Position numbers and translations under genes: made by a program
Part shown: piece after piece, positions 26,570 to 36,905 of the stretch
Numbering within the stretch: position 1 is the first letter of the stretch
Layout of the letters: each line of letters begins with the position of its first letter
The notes under the pieces: generated by a model
Told to the model about the DNA's origin: nothing
Seen by the model: the letters and a program-made list of their open reading frames with translations, nothing else
Database searches by the model: none
Source of the DNA: Azospirillum thermophilum
Lineage (GTDB): Bacteria > Pseudomonadota > Alphaproteobacteria > Azospirillales > Azospirillaceae
Reading direction: 5' to 3'
DNA length: 64,000 bases
NCBI RefSeq assembly: GCF_003130795.1
Contig: NZ_CP029353.1
Location: 2,371,501 to 2,435,500 of the forward strand

Positions 26570-29500
26570 ATGAGCCTCGTCGAATTTCCCTCCCGCTCGC
26601 TTCCCCTCGATCCGAACGTCGCGCAGCGGCGGGCGTCGGACCCCATGGCGTCCGTCTGGGTGGGGGCGTCGGCCGGATCGGGCAAGACCAAGGTGCTGAC
26701 CGACCGCGTGCTGCGGCTGATGCTGTCCGGCACGCCGCCGGCGCGCATCCTCTGCCTGACCTTCACCAAGGCGGCGGCGGCGGAGATGTCGATCCGCATC
26801 AACCGGACGCTCGGCATCTGGGCGACCCTGTCCGACGCGGCGCTGGAGGACCGGCTGGCCGACCTGACCGGCGAGCGGCCGTCGCCGGAGATGCGGACCA
26901 ACGCCCGGCGCCTGTTCGCCCAGGTGGTCGACTGTCCCGGCGGCATGAAGATCCAGACGATCCACGCCTTCTGCCAGTCGCTGCTGCGCCGCTTCCCGCT
27001 GGAGGCCGGGCTGGCCCCGCATTTCGAGGTGATGGACGACCGCACCGCCGCCGGGCTGCTGACCGAGGCGCGGGATGCCGTTCTGCATGCCGGCCGCGCC
27101 GCGCCCGACACCCCGCTCGGCACCGCCATGGGGCGGCTGACCGCCGACCTCAACGCCGAGGAGTTCACCGCGCTGCTCAACGGCCTGACGGCGGAGCGCG
27201 GGCGCATCCAGCGCATCTTCGAACGGTTCGGCGGGCTGGACGGCGCCGTGGAGGCGGTGCACCGCAAGCTGCAGGTCCCGCCCGGCACGACCGAGGCCGA
27301 CATCCTGGGCGAGGCCTGCCACGACGACTGCATCGACGCCCCCACCCTGCGCGAGGCCTGCCGGGCGCTCGGCACCGCAGCGCGGCGACCAGGAGCGCGG
27401 CATCGGCATCCAGCAATGGCTGGACGCCGCCGACAGCCGGGTGAAGGCCTTCCAGGCCTATGCCCGCCTCTACCTGACCGCCGAGGGCAGCCCGCGCAAG
27501 ACCCTGATCACCAGGAAGCCGGCGACCGCCTTCCCCGCCGCCCTGACCGCGCTGGAGCGCGAGGCCGCCCGGCTGGTCGAGCTGATGGCGCGGTCAAGGC
27601 GGCCGGCGTCGCCGCCTCCACCGGCGCGCTGCTGACCCTGGCCGAGGCGCTGCTGGGCGAGTATGACCGGCGCAAGAAGGCGCGCGCGCTGCTCGACTAC
27701 GACGACCTGATCCTGGCGGCCAACGCGCTGCTGAAGGGCACGCCGGAGCGGCGGCGGTGCCCTGGGTGCTGTTCAAGCTCGACGGCGGCCTCGACCACAT
27801 CCTGATCGACGAGGCGCAGGATACCAATCCGGAGCAGTGGCAGATCGTCGCCGCCATCGCCGAGGAGTTCTTCGCCGGGCTCGACAGCCGGCCCGCCGAC
27901 GGCACCGTCCGCACCGTCTTCGCGGTGGGCGACGAGAAGCAGTCGATCTTCAGCTTCCAGCGCGCCGATCCGGCGGAATTCGCCCGCATGCGCCGCCACT
28001 TCCAGAGCCGGGCGGAGGCGGCCGAGCGGTTCTGGGCGGCGGTGGAGCTCGACATCTCCTTCCGCTCCACCGCCGCCGTGCTGCAGGCGGTGGACGCCGT
28101 CTTCACGCGGGAGGCGGCGCGCGACGGCGTCGCCTCCGACACCAGCCCGGTGATCCGCCACCGCGCCTTCCGCCGCGGCCATGGCGGGCTGGTCGAGCTG
28201 TGGCCGCCGGTCAGGCCGGCCGAGCCCGCGGAGCCGGAGCCCTGGGCGCCGCCGCTCGACCGCGAGTCGGCCGATTCGCCCTCCGCCCGCCTCGCCGCGG
28301 TCATCGCCCACACCATCCACCGCTGGATCGCCGGCGGCGAGATGCTGGAGGCGCGCGGCCGCCCGGTGCAGCCGGGCGACGTCATGGTCCTGGTCCGCCG
28401 CCGCACCGGCTTCGTGACGGAGCTGGTGCGCGCGCTGAAGGACCGCGACGTGCCGGTGGCCGGCGTCGACCGCATGGTGCTGACCGAGCAGCTTGCCGTC
28501 ATGGACCTGATGGCGCTGGCGGAGTTCCTGCTGCTGCCGGAAGACGACCTGACGCTCGCCACCGTGCTGAAGGGGCCGCTGATCGGCCTGACGGAGGACC
28601 AGCTCTTCCAGCTCGCCCACGGCCGGCGCGGCACGCTGTGGCGCTCGCTGGTGGCGCGGGCGGAGGAGGAGGACGCCTTCCGCCCGGCCCGCCGCTACCT
28701 GGGCGCGCTGCTGGCCCGCACCGACTTCTCCGCCCCCTACGAGCTGTTCGCCGCCCTGCTGAACACCCCCTGCCCGGCCGACGACCGCTCCGGCCGGCGG
28801 GCGATCCTGAGGCGACTCGGGCCGGACGCGCAGGACCCGCTCGACGAGTTCCTCGCCGTCTGCCTCGCCTTCGAGAAGACCGAGCCGCCTTCGCTGCAGA
28901 ACTTCCTCGCCTGGCTTGCCGCCAGCGACGCCGAGATCAAGCGCGAGCTGGAACAGGGCGGCGGCACCGTGCGCATCATGACGGTGCATGGGTCCAAGGG
29001 CCTCCAGGCCCCCATCGTCTTCCTGCCTGACACGCTGAGCAGCCCGACGCAGAGCCCGCCGGTCCTGTGGCCCGACGAGGGCTGCGAGGTGCCGCTCTTC
29101 GCCCCCCGCCGCGGTCAGGAGGACGCGCTGTGCGCCGAGGCGCGCGTACGCGCCAACCGGCGCCGCGACCAGGAGTATAGGCGCCTGCTGTACGTCGCCC
29201 TCACCCGGGCGGAGGACAGGCTGTACGTCTGCGGCTGGCAGGGCAGGAAGGATCCCGCCGAAGGCTGCTGGTACCGACTGGTCGAGGAGGCGATGCGCGA
29301 GGTCGGCGTGCCGCACGCCTACGACTTCTCCGGCCTCTGCCCCGACGGCTGGGCCGGCGACGGCTGGCGCCTCTACGAGCCGCAGACCGCCGTCGTGCCG
29401 CGCGCGGACGCGGAGGACGCCGCCAGCGCCCCGGACCACGCCATGCCGCCCTGGCTGGCCGACCCGGCGCCGATGGAGCCGGAGCCGTCGCGCCCCCTGA

Positions 29501-30093
29501 CCCCGTCGCGCCCGGATGCCGACGAGCCGGCCGTACGCTCGCCGCTCGGTTCCGACAACGGGCTGAAGTACAAGCGCGGCCTGCTGGTCCACCGCATGCT
29601 GCAATCCCTGCCGGACCTGCCCGACGCCGAGCGCGACGCCGCCTGCCGCCGCTTCCTCGCCCGCCCGGCCCACGACCTGCCGCCGGACCAGCAGGAGGAG
29701 CTGGCGGCCGAGACGCTGGCGGTGCTGCGCCATCCCGACTTCGCCCATCTCTTCGGCCCGAACTCGCGGGCGGAGGTTCCGGTGGTCGGCGTGGTGGGCG
29801 ACCGTGCGCTGTCCGGCCAGATCGACCGGCTGGCGATGGTCGGGGATACGGTCTGGGTGGTGGACTACAAGACCAACCGCCCGCCGCCGCGCATCCTGTC
29901 GGAGGTGCCGACCCTCTACCGGCGCCAGATGGCGGCCTACCGGGCGGCGCTGACGCGCATCTATCCCGGGAAGACGGTGCGCTGCGTGCTGCTGTGGACC
30001 GACGGCCCCTTCCTGATGGAACTGCCGGCGGAACTTCTGGAGGCGGACGCCGTTTTGCCTCCGGGCATGACGGCGCCGGGTGCAAGGAGATGA
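26570..30093 (+). CDS. addA: Double-strand break repair helicase-nuclease AddA (frame broken three times)
   Basis: About 1175 residues once repaired; start ATG 26570 (MSLVEFPSRSL). UvrD-type helicase: Q-motif region then WVGASAGSGKTKVLTDRVLRL, LCLTFTKAAAAEMSIRI, IQTIHAFCQSLLRRFP, Walker B ILIDEAQDTNPEQW, AVGDEKQSIFSFQRADP, TVHGSKGLQAPIVFLPD, LLYVALTRAEDRLYVCG. C-terminal nuclease: LSGQIDRLAMVGDTVWVVDYKTNRPPP. Frame breaks at about 27371-27380 (one extra or two missing bases), 27588-27593 and 27745-27756 (one G missing each). All motifs are intact on either side, so loss of function is doubtful. Works with AddB in end resection. Confidence 0.93.
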
Positions 30094-30133
30094 GGCCTGT
30101 CCCGCCGCCCGGGCTGACCCGAAATTCGGCGGC

Positions 30134-30163
30134 TTGACCACAGCGGCGGCTCCGCCCTACAGT
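30134..30163 (+). promoter_or_regulatory. Candidate trxA promoter
   Basis: TTGACC at 30134-30139 and TACAGT at 30158-30163, spaced 18 bases, lie in the 205-base gap between addA and trxA. This gives a leader of roughly 130 bases before the trxA start at 30299. Good -35, moderate -10. No other clear promoter is seen in the gap. Confidence 0.4.
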
Positions 30164-30298
30164 TCGGGCAATTTAGCATCTGTTCAACTTCGTTAAGCAG
30201 GGCCCTATCCCCGGGACCCGGTTTCTTCCGGGATCGGCATGTAGGTGAAACCCGTTCCAGGACAGGACGGACGGCCCTGAACCCAGGCAAGAGGTCAC

Positions 30299-30625
30299 AT
30301 GAGCGCCACCAACAAGGTCACCGACGACAGCTTCGAGACGGACGTTCTCAAGTCGGCCGAGCCGGTTCTGGTCGATTTCTGGGCGGAGTGGTGCGGTCCC
30401 TGCAAGATGATCGCCCCCGCCCTGGAAGAGCTGGCCGGCAAGTTCGAGTCCAAGCTGAAGATCGTCAAGCTGAACATCGACGAGAACCCGCAGACCCCCA
30501 GCAAGTACGGCGTGCGCGGGATCCCGACCCTGATGCTGTTCAAGAACGGCGCCGTCACCGCCACCAAGATCGGTGCCCTGCCGAAGAGCTCGCTGGAGCA
30601 GTGGATCGAAGGCAGCCTGGCCTGA
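30299..30625 (+). CDS. trxA: Thioredoxin 1
   Basis: 108 residues, the standard length. Active site [14 protein letters not shown] with WCGPC at residues 31-35, cis-Pro loop [12 protein letters not shown] and [13 protein letters not shown] sits five bases before the ATG. TrxA is the cytosolic disulfide reductant for ribonucleotide reductase and other enzymes, and here it closes the conserved tsaE-addA-trxA block. A strong terminator follows at 30671. It is convergent with ccmI. Confidence 0.97.
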   Translation: MSATNKVTDDSFETDVLKSAEPVLVDFWAEWCGPCKMIAPALEELAGKFESKLKIVKLNIDENPQTPSKYGVRGIPTLMLFKNGAVTATKIGALPKSSLEQWIEGSLA

Positions 30626-30670
30626 GCCTCGCAGGCATCGTTCCAGGACAGGACATCGTCCAAAGGAAAA

Positions 30671-30699
30671 ACCCCGTCGCGGTTGCGGCGGGGTTTTTT
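30671..30699. terminator. Bidirectional Rho-independent terminator between trxA and ccmI
   Basis: CCCCGTCGC (30672-30680) pairs with GCGGCGGGG (30685-30693), one G-T wobble, loop GGTT. Six T follow on the plus strand and five A precede it, which become T on the minus strand. It therefore serves both trxA and the convergent ccm operon. Confidence 0.92.
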
Positions 30700-30736
30700 C
30701 GTTCCGGCGTCATGCCCGGCGACCGGAGGGCCGCGG

Positions 30737-32149
30737 TCAGCCCCCGGCCTTCAACTGGTCGATGCGGGCGCGCAGCAGGTTGTATTCCGGATCGGAGGGC
30801 TTGAACTGCGCCAGCAGCCGGCCCCACAGATCCGCCGCCTCGTCCTTGCGGCCGGTGCCGGCGGCATCCAGGCCGAGCAGCCACAGCGCGTCGCGGTTGG
30901 CCGGCTCCACCGTCAGGGCCTTGCGCAGGTCGGCGACCACGTCCTGCGGCATCGCCCTGTTGTCGGCCACCGCCTCCTTCGGCAGGGCCGACAGGCGGGC
31001 CGAGGCATAGGCGATCAGCACGTCCGGCCGCTCCGGGGCCTGCTCGCGGGCACGGCGGGCGGCCTCCAGGGCCTTCTCCCTGTCGCCCAGCACGTCGTAG
31101 GAACGGGCGAGCTTCAGCCAGCCATCCACGTCGGAGGGATTCTCCTCCAGCTTGGCGGCGAGGCTGGCGACCATGCCGCGGATCATCTGGTCGCGGTCCT
31201 GCGGGCTCATCCCTTCCGGCGCGCCGGTCGGAGCGCCCGCCGAAGACTGGGCGGCGGGCTTCTCGGCGGGGAGCGGCTGCGGCGTCACCTTCGCCGGGTC
31301 GAGGTTGAGGGCGACCGCCACCTCGCGGATCTGGTCCTGGACGAGCGGCACCCAGGGCGCGTCGGCCGGCGAGTCGGCCAGCAGGGCCTGCAGCCGCTCC
31401 AGCGCCCCCTTCTGGTCGCCGGCCTGCGTCCGGCCGAGCGCCAGATAGAAGCGGGCCCGGGCATCCTTGGGGTCGGCGGCAACCACCGCCTCGAAGGCCC
31501 TCAGCGACTCTTCCGTGATGGTGCCGCCATTGGTGGAGGCGAGGATCTCGCCGAGATAGCCCTGCACCTCCGGATCGTCCTTGGCGAGCGATCCGGCCTT
31601 GCGCGCGGCCTCCACCGCCTCGTCCTGGCGGCCCATCTTGGCATAGGCCTGGGACAGGATGTACCAGCCCTGCGGGTCGTTCGGCTGTTCGGCGAGCTGG
31701 GCGCGCAGCTTCTCCACCGCGGCGACGACGCTCTGCGGCGGGCCGCCCCGCTCCTGGTGCAGGTTGCGCTCGGCCAGCGGCTGGGCCGGCAGCGCCGGCC
31801 GCCCCAGCGAGCCGTAGACCGCCACCGCCCCGACCGGGACCGCCAGCACCAGCAGCACGGCGAGCAGCCTGGCCGACCGGCTCGCCGCAGCAGGCGCCCG
31901 GGGGGCCGTCTCCGCCGTCGCCAGCATGCGGCGGCCGATCTCCGCCTTGGCGGCCCTGGCCTGCGCCTCGCTGATCAGCCCGCGGGCACGGTCGCGGTCG
32001 ACCTCCTGGAGCTGGTCGCGGTAGACTTCCAGGTTGTAGTCGGCGGCCTCGTGCGGGGCGGAGGCGGCACGGGGCGCGGCCACCAGCGGGCGCACGATCA
32101 GCAGCAGCACGGCCACCGTCAGGGCGGCGGCGACGATCCAGAACAGCAT
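30737..32149 (-). CDS. ccmI: c-type cytochrome biogenesis protein CcmI
   Basis: 470 residues. Two N-terminal membrane segments (LFWIVAAALTVAVLLLIVRPLVAA; SARLLAVLLVLAVPVGAVAVYGSL) flank the cytoplasmic DYNLEVYRDQLQEVDRDRARGLIS leucine-zipper-like loop, the signature of CcmI/CycH. The periplasmic part holds TPR-type repeats (DPQGWYILSQAYAKMGRQDEAVEAARKA; VDGWLKLARSYDVLGDREKALEAARRA). CcmI chaperones apocytochrome c to the CcmFH haem ligation complex. Its start overlaps the ccmH stop by one base (TGATG). Last gene of the ccmCDEFGHI run. Confidence 0.94.
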   Translation of the reverse strand: MLFWIVAAALTVAVLLLIVRPLVAAPRAASAPHEAADYNLEVYRDQLQEVDRDRARGLISEAQARAAKAEIGRRMLATAETAPRAPAAASRSARLLAVLLVLAVPVGAVAVYGSLGRPALPAQPLAERNLHQERGGPPQSVVAAVEKLRAQLAEQPNDPQGWYILSQAYAKMGRQDEAVEAARKAGSLAKDDPEVQGYLGEILASTNGGTITEESLRAFEAVVAADPKDARARFYLALGRTQAGDQKGALERLQALLADSPADAPWVPLVQDQIREVAVALNLDPAKVTPQPLPAEKPAAQSSAGAPTGAPEGMSPQDRDQMIRGMVASLAAKLEENPSDVDGWLKLARSYDVLGDREKALEAARRAREQAPERPDVLIAYASARLSALPKEAVADNRAMPQDVVADLRKALTVEPANRDALWLLGLDAAGTGRKDEAADLWGRLLAQFKPSDPEYNLLRARIDQLKAGG

Positions 32150-32646
32150 CAGGCTTGGTCCTTCCGCAGGAGCGCCTCCAGGCGCCGCTGCTCATCCTCG
32201 CTCAGGGGCGGCGTGTCGGCACCGGCGGCGACGCCGCGGCGGCCGCGCAGGTAGATGACCGTCCCGATGGCGCCGAACACCAGCAGGGCGAAGGGGGCGC
32301 CCCACAGCAGCAGGGTGGTCGTCTTGAAAGGCGGCTTCAGCAGCACATAGTCGCCGTAGCGGTCGGTGACGAAGCCCAGCACCTGGGTGTCGCTGTCGCC
32401 GGCCTTCAGCCGCTCGCGCACCAGCAGGCGCAGGTCGCGGGCGAGCGGCGCGTTGGAATCGTCGATCGACTGGTTCTGGCAGACGAGGCAGCGCAGCTCC
32501 TTGCTGATCTCCCGCGCGCGGGTCTCCATCGCCGGATCGGGCAGCACCTCGTCGGGCTGGACGGCCTGGACGGCCGGCGCGGCGAGCGCCAGGACGGCCG
32601 CCAGCAGCAGGCCGGTCAGCCCCGGAACGATCTTGCGGGCGGTCAT
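32149..32646 (-). CDS. ccmH: Cytochrome c maturation thiol oxidoreductase CcmH
   Basis: 165 residues from ATG 32646. Signal sequence ([20 protein letters not shown]), the [23 protein letters not shown] active site with its CxxC, and one C-terminal membrane helix ([24 protein letters not shown]). CcmH keeps the apocytochrome CxxCH thiols reduced for haem attachment. The start overlaps the ccmG stop (ATGA). A longer in-frame start inside ccmG is rejected. It is the short CcmH form; the TPR part is the separate ccmI, as usual in alphaproteobacteria. Confidence 0.95.
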   Translation of the reverse strand: MTARKIVPGLTGLLLAAVLALAAPAVQAVQPDEVLPDPAMETRAREISKELRCLVCQNQSIDDSNAPLARDLRLLVRERLKAGDSDTQVLGFVTDRYGDYVLLKPPFKTTTLLLWGAPFALLVFGAIGTVIYLRGRRGVAAGADTPPLSEDEQRRLEALLRKDQA

Positions 32647-33179
32647 CCCTTCCTCAGCTCCTTCACCAGGGGGAGGATCTGCTGCTCCACGACCTGCGGG
32701 GTCAGCGGGCCGACATGCTTGAAGCGGATGCGGCCCTGGCGGTCCACCAGGAAGCTCTCCGGCACGCCGTAGACGCCCCAGTCGATGGAAACGCGACCGT
32801 CGAGGTCGGCGCCGATGCTGGCGTAGGGATCGCCGTTGCGCTGCAGCCAGGCCAGCGCGTCCTCCGCCTTGTCCTTGTGGTTGATGGCACGGACGGTCAC
32901 CCCCTGCTCGCGCGCCAGCCGGGTGATCACCGGATGCTCGGCTTTGCAGGGAATGCACCAGGAGGCGAAGACGTTGACCAGCGTCACGTCGCCCTTCAGC
33001 CCCTCGCTCGACAGTCCCTCCTTGCGGCCGGGCAGCGGCGGCAGGGTGAAGGCGGGCACCGGCTTGTCGATCAGGGCCGACGGGATATCCCGCGGGTCAC
33101 GCTCGAACCCCCGGAGGAAGGCGATGCCGACGCCGGCGAACAGCAGCAGCGGCAGCAGGTAGATCAGGCGGCGCAGCAT
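32643..33179 (-). CDS. ccmG: Periplasmic thiol:disulfide oxidoreductase CcmG/DsbE
   Basis: 178 residues from ATG 33179, chosen because AGAGGA lies just upstream; a longer in-frame start would sit inside ccmF. Single N-terminal anchor ([18 protein letters not shown]), the thioredoxin active site [17 protein letters not shown], the family insert with [12 protein letters not shown] cis-Pro, and [11 protein letters not shown]. It passes reductant from CcdA/DsbD to CcmH in the periplasm. Eleven bases separate its start from the ccmF stop. Confidence 0.95.
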   Translation of the reverse strand: MLRRLIYLLPLLLFAGVGIAFLRGFERDPRDIPSALIDKPVPAFTLPPLPGRKEGLSSEGLKGDVTLVNVFASWCIPCKAEHPVITRLAREQGVTVRAINHKDKAEDALAWLQRNGDPYASIGADLDGRVSIDWGVYGVPESFLVDRQGRIRFKHVGPLTPQVVEQQILPLVKELRKG

Positions 33180-33189
33180 CGAAATCCTC

Positions 33190-35193
33190 TCATTCGGCCG
33201 GCTGCGGCGTGCCGGGCCGTGCGCCGGCCGCCGCACGGCGGCGCTCCGGCACGCCGACGCGGAAACGCCGGTCGGTCAGGCTGACCAGTCCGCCCAGCAT
33301 CATCCCGACACCGCCGATCCAGATCCAGGGAACCAGCGGGTGGTGGTAGAGCCGCACCGTCCAGGCCGTGCCGTTCTGCACCGGATCGCCGAGCGCGATG
33401 TAGATGTCGGACAGCCAGGTGGTGTGGATCGCCGCCTCCGTCGTCGTCATGCGGGTGACGGGATAGCTGCGCCGCTGCGGCGTGAGGACGGCCACCGTCC
33501 GGCCGCCGCGGGCCACGGTGAACACACCCTCGTCCGCACGGAAATTCTGGCCGGCGACCTCGCCGATGCGGTCGAAACTGACGCTGTAGCCGGCGATCTC
33601 GGTCCGGTCGCCCGGCTTCATCGCCTGGATCGCCTCCGACTGCCAGGCGGAGGTGCCGGTCATGCCGACGATGGCGATGCCGAGCGAGGCGTGGGCGATG
33701 GTCATGCCCCAGGCGCTGCGCGGCAGGTTGACGGCGCGGATCCAGCTGTCCTTCAGCGGGATGCGGAACAGGCGGATGCGCTCGGCCAGCTCGGCCAGCG
33801 CCCCGAAGAAGGCCCAGGCGGCCAGCGCCATGCCGACCAGCGCCATCAGCGGGCCGCCGCCGGCCGTCATGTAGGCGGTGACGGCGACCACGGCCACCAC
33901 GGCGACCCCGGCCGACCACAGCCGGACCAGCGCCGCCCCCAGGTCGCCGCGCTTCCAGGCGAGGAAGGGGCCGACCGACATGGCGACGACCAGCGGGATC
34001 GCCAGCGGCACGAAGGTGGCGTTGAAGAAGGGGGCGCCGACCGACACCTTGCCGAGGTTCAGGATGTCGAGGAACAGCGGGTAGAGCGTGCCGATGAACA
34101 CCGTCGCCGTCGCGGTGGACAGCAGCAGGTTGTTCAGCACCAGCCCGCCCTCGCGGCTGATCGGGGCGAACAGGCCGCCGGCCTTCAGGCTGGGCGCCCG
34201 CAGGCTGTAGAGCAGGAGCGAACCGCCGGTGGCGATGCCCAGCAGGATCAGGATGAAGACGCCGCGCGCCGGGTCCACCGCGAAGGCATGGACCGAGGTC
34301 AGGATGCCGGAGCGCACCAGGAAGGTGCCCATCAGCGACAGCGAGAAGGTGACGATGGCCAGCAGGATCGTCCAGGTCTTCAGCGCGTCGCGCTTCTCCA
34401 CCACGATGGCGGAGTGCAGCAGCGCGGTGCCGGCCAGCCAGGGCATGAAGGAGGCGTTCTCGACCGGGTCCCAGTACCACCAGCCGCCCCAGCCCAGCTC
34501 GTAATAGGCCCACCAGGAGCCCATGGCGATGCCCATGGTCAGGGTCGACCAGGCGGCCAGCGTCCAGGGCCGCACCCAGCGCGCCCAGGCGGGATCGACC
34601 CGCCCTTCGATCAGCGCCGCCACGGCGAAGGAGAAGGCCATGGAGAAGCCGACATAGCCCGCATAGAGGAAGGGCGGGTGGAAGGCGAGGCCGGGATCCT
34701 GCAGCAGCGGGTTCAGGTCGTTGCCGTCGAGCGGCGCCGGCACCACGCGGGTGAAGGGGTTGGAGGTCGCCAGGATGAACAGCAGGAAGCCGACGCCGAT
34801 CATGCCCTGGACCGACAGCACCCGCGCCTTCAGCGTCGGCGGCAGGTTGCGCCCGAAGACCGCCACCGCCGCCCCGAACAGGGTCAGCATGACGATCCAC
34901 AGCATCATCGAGCCCTCGTGGTTCCCCCAGACGCCCGACACCTTGTAGAGCATCGGCTTCATCGAGTGGCTGTTCTGCACCACGTTCAGCACGCTGAAGT
35001 CCGAGACCACATGGGCCCAGGTCAGGGCGGCGTAGGACAGCAGCACCAGAAGCATCTGCGCGATGGCCGCCGGGCGGGCGACCGCCATCCAGGCGGCGTT
35101 GCCGGTGGCGGCGCCGACCAGCGGCAGGCCGGACTGGACCAGCGCCACGAACAGCGCCAGCACCAGCGCATAATGGCCGAGTTCGGGGATCAC
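33190..35193 (-). CDS. ccmF: Haem lyase subunit CcmF
   Basis: 667 residues, typical length, with about fourteen or fifteen membrane helices. The haem-handling WWD motif is visible as GWGGWWYWDPVENASFMPWL, preceded by VWGNHEGSMMLWIVML and followed by AHASLGIAIVGMTGTSAW and a periplasmic stretch (IGEVAGQNFRADEGVF) before the last helix. CcmF and CcmH attach haem to apocytochrome c at the outer face of the inner membrane. Forty bases separate it from ccmE. Confidence 0.97.
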   Translation of the reverse strand: MIPELGHYALVLALFVALVQSGLPLVGAATGNAAWMAVARPAAIAQMLLVLLSYAALTWAHVVSDFSVLNVVQNSHSMKPMLYKVSGVWGNHEGSMMLWIVMLTLFGAAVAVFGRNLPPTLKARVLSVQGMIGVGFLLFILATSNPFTRVVPAPLDGNDLNPLLQDPGLAFHPPFLYAGYVGFSMAFSFAVAALIEGRVDPAWARWVRPWTLAAWSTLTMGIAMGSWWAYYELGWGGWWYWDPVENASFMPWLAGTALLHSAIVVEKRDALKTWTILLAIVTFSLSLMGTFLVRSGILTSVHAFAVDPARGVFILILLGIATGGSLLLYSLRAPSLKAGGLFAPISREGGLVLNNLLLSTATATVFIGTLYPLFLDILNLGKVSVGAPFFNATFVPLAIPLVVAMSVGPFLAWKRGDLGAALVRLWSAGVAVVAVVAVTAYMTAGGGPLMALVGMALAAWAFFGALAELAERIRLFRIPLKDSWIRAVNLPRSAWGMTIAHASLGIAIVGMTGTSAWQSEAIQAMKPGDRTEIAGYSVSFDRIGEVAGQNFRADEGVFTVARGGRTVAVLTPQRRSYPVTRMTTTEAAIHTTWLSDIYIALGDPVQNGTAWTVRLYHHPLVPWIWIGGVGMMLGGLVSLTDRRFRVGVPERRRAAAGARPGTPQPAE

Positions 35194-35233
35194 GGGGCCT
35201 CGCTCCTCAGGAGATCGCGCTGCGGGTCGGGGG

Positions 35234-35752
35234 TCAGGAGCCGGCCTTCGGCGCCGGCTGCGGACCGGCGGAAGATGGGCCGGAAGACGGGGCGGCGCCC
35301 GCCTCCTTGCCGGCCTCCTTGCCGGCCTCCTTGTAGACGCCGGCGCGCTTCAGCGCGTCCGTCACCTCGGGCGGCATGTAGTTCTCGTCGTGCTTGGCCA
35401 GCACCTCGCGCGCCACGAAGACGCCGCCGCCCATCCTGCCCTCGGCCACCACGCCCTGCCCTTCGCGGAACAGGTCGGGAAGCTGGCCGCGGTAGGAAAC
35501 CGGCACCGTGTTGACCGTGTCGGTGACGCGGAACTCCGTGGTGACGCCGTCCGGCAGCTTCTTCACGCTGCCTTCCTCCACCAGCCCGCCCAGGCGGAAG
35601 CTGCGCTCGCCCACCTGCTTGGTCTGCAGGTCGCTGGGGCTGTAGAAGAAGACGATGTTGTCCTGGAACGCGGTCAGCGTCAGGGCGGTCGCGGTGCCGA
35701 GCCCCAGCAGGGCCAGCGCCAGCATGTAGAGGCGCCGTTTCTTCCTGGTCAT
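35234..35752 (-). CDS. ccmE: Haem chaperone CcmE
   Basis: 172 residues. N-terminal basic anchor (RKKRRLYMLALALLGLGTATALTL), OB-fold beta strands (FRLGGLVEEGSVKK, FRVTDTVNTVPVSYRGQLPDLFREGQGVVAEG) and the covalent haem-binding motif LAKHDENYMPPEV. The His in HDENY is the attachment site. The C-terminal tail contains EAGKEAGKEAG, encoded by three 12-bp repeats at 35301-35336, and is probably unstructured. The start overlaps the ccmD stop (ATGA). Confidence 0.96.
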   Translation of the reverse strand: MTRKKRRLYMLALALLGLGTATALTLTAFQDNIVFFYSPSDLQTKQVGERSFRLGGLVEEGSVKKLPDGVTTEFRVTDTVNTVPVSYRGQLPDLFREGQGVVAEGRMGGGVFVAREVLAKHDENYMPPEVTDALKRAGVYKEAGKEAGKEAGAAPSSGPSSAGPQPAPKAGS

Positions 35753-36003
35753 CCTTCACTCACCCCCGCCGGCGTTCCGGCGGCCTTGTTCGATGCGGTC
35801 GCTTCGGACGCGATGGCGGCCCCGCGCGGGGCGCGCTCGCGACGGCGGGCCGGGCGGGTGGCCTCAAGCGCCCTGGCCGTGGCCTCGACGCTGCGCAGCC
35901 CCTTCACGGTGGCGACGAGCAGCCCGAGCAGCACGGCCGCCGTCAGCCCGTAGGCCGGCCAGATGTAGGCGGCATAGCCGCCCATGGCGAGGAAGTCCGA
36001 CAT
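35749..36003 (-). CDS. ccmD: Haem exporter small membrane protein CcmD
   Basis: 84 residues. One membrane helix in GGYAAYIWPAYGLTAAVLLGLLVATVKGLR, matching the CcmD pattern, then a charged, Arg-rich cytoplasmic tail longer than in Escherichia coli. Good Shine-Dalgarno AAGGAGG before ATG 36003. CcmD releases holo-CcmE from the CcmABC complex. It lies 13 bases after ccmC. Confidence 0.9.
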   Translation of the reverse strand: MSDFLAMGGYAAYIWPAYGLTAAVLLGLLVATVKGLRSVEATARALEATRPARRRERAPRGAAIASEATASNKAAGTPAGVSEG

Positions 36004-36016
36004 CTCCGATCCTCCT

Positions 36017-36736
36017 TCAGCCCTGCGCGCCGCCGAGGCGCAGGGTCTGGACGCGGCGCTGCGCGATCTCGGCCCGCACCCGCAGGATGACGACCGACAC
36101 GAAATAGGTGGTGAAGGCCGCCGCCATCACGAAGAGGGGGGCCAGCATCGACGGATCGATGGTCGGGCCGCCCATCCGCACCACGCTGGCGGGCTGGTGC
36201 AGCGTGTTCCACCAGTCGACCGAGAACTTGATGATCGGCACGTTGACGATGCCCACCAGCAGCAGCACGTTGCCGGCGCGCAGGCCGCGCTGCGGGTCGT
36301 CGAAGGCGTTCACCAGCGCCATGTAGCCGAGATAGAGGAAGAACAGGATCAGCACGCTGGTCAGCCGGGCGTCCCATACCCACCAAGTGCCCCACATCGG
36401 CGCGCCCCACAGGCTGCCGGTGACGAGGCAGATGAAGGTGAAGCCGGCGCCGATCGGGGCCGCCGCCTTGGCGAACAGGTCGGCCAGCGGATGCTTCCAC
36501 ACCAGCCCGACCGCCGCGGCGACCGCCATGTTGGTATAGACGAACAGGCTCATCCAGGCGGCCGGCACATGGATGTACATGATCCGCACCGTGTCGCCCT
36601 GCTGATAGTCCGGCGGCGAGCCGAACAGGCTGAGCCAGATCCCGACGATCATGAGGATCACGGTCGCCCCGGCGCTCCACGGCAGGATGGCCGCGGACAG
36701 TCGCAGGAAACGGGCAGGGTTGGCGAAACGATGCAT
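36017..36736 (-). CDS. ccmC: Haem exporter/haem-handling protein CcmC
   Basis: 239 residues with six membrane helices. The tryptophan-rich motif is GAPMWGTWWVWDARLTSVLIL and the conserved periplasmic His are in IMYIHVPAAWMS and SVDWWNTLHQPASV. CcmC loads haem onto CcmE. It is the first gene of the run ccmCDEFGHI. The ATPase and permease partners CcmA and CcmB are encoded at 49.7-51.0 kb on the opposite strand. The 169-base gap upstream holds no obvious strong promoter. Confidence 0.96.
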   Translation of the reverse strand: MHRFANPARFLRLSAAILPWSAGATVILMIVGIWLSLFGSPPDYQQGDTVRIMYIHVPAAWMSLFVYTNMAVAAAVGLVWKHPLADLFAKAAAPIGAGFTFICLVTGSLWGAPMWGTWWVWDARLTSVLILFFLYLGYMALVNAFDDPQRGLRAGNVLLLVGIVNVPIIKFSVDWWNTLHQPASVVRMGGPTIDPSMLAPLFVMAAAFTTYFVSVVILRVRAEIAQRRVQTLRLGGAQG

Positions 36737-36905
36737 GGTGCGGAAGCCTCGGGCAGCTCGTGCCGACGATATAAGCGCAGGTATGCCCCGGAGCGAGGGG
36801 TTTCGCCTTGATCTTGGTCAGGTCCGGCGGCGGATTTTAGACACGCTCCAAACTCACGGTCGGGTTCGGGATGGCATCGGGGATGGGACGGCGACCGCCC
36901 CGGAC

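Noticed and set aside
36854..36880. Minus-strand stretch resembling the conserved CCGATCCCATCCCGAACTCGG part of 5S rRNA
   Set aside because: The similarity covers only about 27 bases with several mismatches; the rest of the gap between ccmC and the metallopeptidase gene does not fit a 5S gene, and no 16S or 23S is near.
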